From the NCBI GenBank assembly GCA_903904855.1, contig CAIVEH010000098.1, positions 1 through 52,774 of the forward strand: 52,774 bases of DNA, written 5' to 3'. A program made the position numbers and the translations under genes. Under the pieces are notes generated by a model. It worked only from the letters and a program-made list of their open reading frames with translations, was not told the origin of the DNA and made no database searches. This document shows, piece by piece, positions 51,383-52,774 of this stretch (position 1 is the first letter of the stretch; each line of letters begins with the position of its first letter). Source of the DNA: an uncultured Bacteroidota bacterium. Lineage in GTDB: Bacteria > Bacteroidota > Bacteroidia > Chitinophagales > Chitinophagaceae.

Positions 51383-52632
51383 AACTGCTTGATAAATATA
51401 GCAGGCTGAATATTACAGCTACCATTCTTACCTTTCTGATAGGTAGCTGCACTTTTTATTTACTACTGAACTATATCCTGATCAGGGAACTGGATGAACG
51501 GCTGCAGGCGGAACAACAGGAGATACAGGCCTATGTAAATGCACATAATGCCTTGCCGGACATTATACAGACCAAAGACCAGTTTACATTATTTGAACCG
51601 GTGTCTTCAAAGAGTAAGACCGCCTACATTTCGGTTAAATTAAAGCAGAATAAAGATCAGGAAGATTACAGGGAAATTAAATTTTCATTACTCGCGGATA
51701 AAAAAACTTACCTGGTTACAGTAGGCGCTCCGCTTGAAGAGACTGAGGCTTTACTAAAGGTGATAATTGCAGTTACTATTGCAATGATCGGTATTATTTT
51801 ATTAATCGGTTTTCTGATTAACCGGGTCGTAATACGCAGGCTTTGGAAACCATTTTATTTCACTATTGAAAGAGTAAAATCTTACCACCTATCTGACCAG
51901 GAGAATCTCAAACTTGAAATGACGGATATTGATGAATTTTCATTGTTGAACCAGACTATAAGCGAGATGGTAGAAAGGATTCAGCAGGATTACGGTTCAC
52001 TTAAAAATTTCACTGGCCAGGCAGCCCACGAAATGCAAACGCCACTTGCAGTTATCCGCACAAAGCTGGATACGCTGATGCAGAATGAAGCCTTACTGGA
52101 AAAAAATGCACAACACATAATAGACATTGAGAAATCGGTACATCGCCTGTCCCGCCTGCATCATTCACTTTTATTACTTACCAAAGTTGAAAACAAACAA
52201 TTTATATTAGATGAAACAATAAACCTTGATAGTGTTATTCGTGATAAATGTGAAGAATTTGGAGAGATGGTATCAGCTATGAATCTGACAGTGACGCTTG
52301 ATGTACAGCCACTAACAATGAGGTTTCACCACCAGCTGGCAGAAATAATTATCAGCAATCTCTTAAATAATGCTATAAGGTATAACCGTTCCGGTGGAGC
52401 TATAGAATTAAGTCTGCAGGAAACTATATTGACAATATCCAATACATCAGTTAAGGGAAAGCTGGATAGTACAAAATTGTTCAAACGGTTTTACCGGGAT
52501 ACTGATTCGTCAGAGGGTACAGGTTTGGGTTTATCTATAGTAAAACAAATCTGCGACATTGCTGGTTACACCTTAACCTATCAGTTTATGGACGACAGAC
52601 ATCACTTTAAAATAAATTTCAATCAGTCATAA
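51379..52632 (+). CDS. Sensor histidine kinase, TTG start
   Basis: A 417-residue inner-membrane sensor kinase: helix 1 at about 13-33, a ~95-residue periplasmic domain, helix 2 at about 132-153, a HAMP-like linker, then the H box QAAHEMQTPLAVIRT (His217), the N box ISNLLNNAIRYNRSGG and GTGLGLSIVKQI. The D-F/G1 region is short (TLTISNTSVKG) with no clear DxGxG. The only reasonable start is TTG 51379, whose TTGA overlaps the regulator stop; the next Met is far inside. It is the partner of the preceding regulator. Confidence 0.92.
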   Translation: MKLLDKYSRLNITATILTFLIGSCTFYLLLNYILIRELDERLQAEQQEIQAYVNAHNALPDIIQTKDQFTLFEPVSSKSKTAYISVKLKQNKDQEDYREIKFSLLADKKTYLVTVGAPLEETEALLKVIIAVTIAMIGIILLIGFLINRVVIRRLWKPFYFTIERVKSYHLSDQENLKLEMTDIDEFSLLNQTISEMVERIQQDYGSLKNFTGQAAHEMQTPLAVIRTKLDTLMQNEALLEKNAQHIIDIEKSVHRLSRLHHSLLLLTKVENKQFILDETINLDSVIRDKCEEFGEMVSAMNLTVTLDVQPLTMRFHHQLAEIIISNLLNNAIRYNRSGGAIELSLQETILTISNTSVKGKLDSTKLFKRFYRDTDSSEGTGLGLSIVKQICDIAGYTLTYQFMDDRHHFKINFNQS

Positions 52633-52639
52633 TTCGTAA

Positions 52640-52774
52640 CTATTCAGCCCCATACAGAGCTACAAGCCTGAGTGCATTCAAAACATTTTGTCCAGCCTTT
52701 ATGGTTGTATCAATAACAGACCTTAGGACGACAAAACAATCTGCGCCATGATCCGATTTGAACTGTCCGGAGAT
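52640..52774 (-). mobile_element. C-terminal end of an IS66-like transposase, cut by window edge
   Basis: On the minus strand an open frame enters from the right edge and ends at TAG (plus 52640-52642), giving 44 residues that include ISGQFKS, LRSVIDTTIK and GQNVLNALRL. From memory this is the usual C-terminal ending of a Bacteroidota IS66-type transposase. It ends 8 bases after the kinase stop, on the opposite strand. The rest of the element, including any inverted repeat, is not in the window, so an intact IS cannot be claimed. Confidence 0.65.

Noticed and set aside
50705-52632. PhoB/PhoR pair for the pst operon
   Set aside because: Far from the pst genes, linked to PepSY-like and YncE-like genes, and the kinase lacks an evident PAS domain. 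It remains only a generic OmpR-type system.

Overview
The window looks like a chromosome segment of a Bacteroidota bacterium, probably close to the Chitinophagales (Chitinophagaceae-like). The support is a type IX secretion (T9SS) C-terminal sorting domain on a giant PKD protein, several -7 boxes of the Bacteroidota form TAnnTTTG, a bacterial kynurenine 3-monooxygenase, a pst operon led by an outer-membrane porin, and many small Bacteroidota-type membrane and rhodanese proteins. No rRNA, tRNA or CRISPR array was seen. Many naive ORF starts are too long; where a promoter box, overlap or conserved N-terminus decided it, I give a shortened start.

Layout. 1-4.7 kb: a degenerate repeat tract, a PhnA-type zinc protein, a J-domain/KTSC protein, a 3-hydroxyacyl-CoA dehydrogenase and two tandem paralogous beta-barrel proteins. 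4.7-12.6 kb: one 2621-residue secreted protein with about 14 PKD-like units, 13 two-cysteine repeats and a T9SS signal. 12.7-19.3 kb: housekeeping genes (LpxH-like, PrmC, RibD, a DMT exporter, a FucP-type sugar symporter, a GNAT). 19.4-25.4 kb: a complete phosphate-uptake operon on the minus strand (porin, pstS, pstC, pstA, pstB, phoU) behind 11-bp-phased repeats that resemble a Pho box. 25.6-31.6 kb: a redox/sulfur-trafficking island with two paralogous Crp/Fnr regulators, four rhodanese modules, two thioredoxin modules, a CoA-disulfide-reductase-like enzyme and small membrane proteins of the DUF2892, DUF6132 and DUF2061 types. 31.7-37.9 kb: an RND tripartite efflux operon. 38-41.2 kb: a UvrD-like helicase-nuclease.

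41.2-43.9 kb is an AT-rich accessory insert. It carries a fusion of a degenerate RuvB-like AAA+ domain to an Mrr-like nuclease, a translationally coupled DUF2971 protein, an antitoxin-like gene broken by an in-frame stop, and a 54-residue orphan. The first two genes are my best candidate for an undescribed, possibly defensive, system. 43.9-52.6 kb: rluA-ybeY, kmo-recJ, a CHAP amidase, and a PepSY-like/YncE-like/response regulator/histidine kinase cluster. The right edge cuts into the C-terminus of an IS66-like transposase.

How the parts fit. The phosphate operon is self-contained from outer-membrane entry to PhoU. The Crp/Fnr pair sits at the head of the sulfur/redox island, where two similar palindromic sites are placed at the same distance from two -7-like boxes, so the regulators may control the small membrane genes next to them. 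The final two-component system is probably co-transcribed with the periplasmic PepSY-like and beta-propeller proteins upstream; an 11-bp direct repeat ahead of them suits an OmpR-family regulator.
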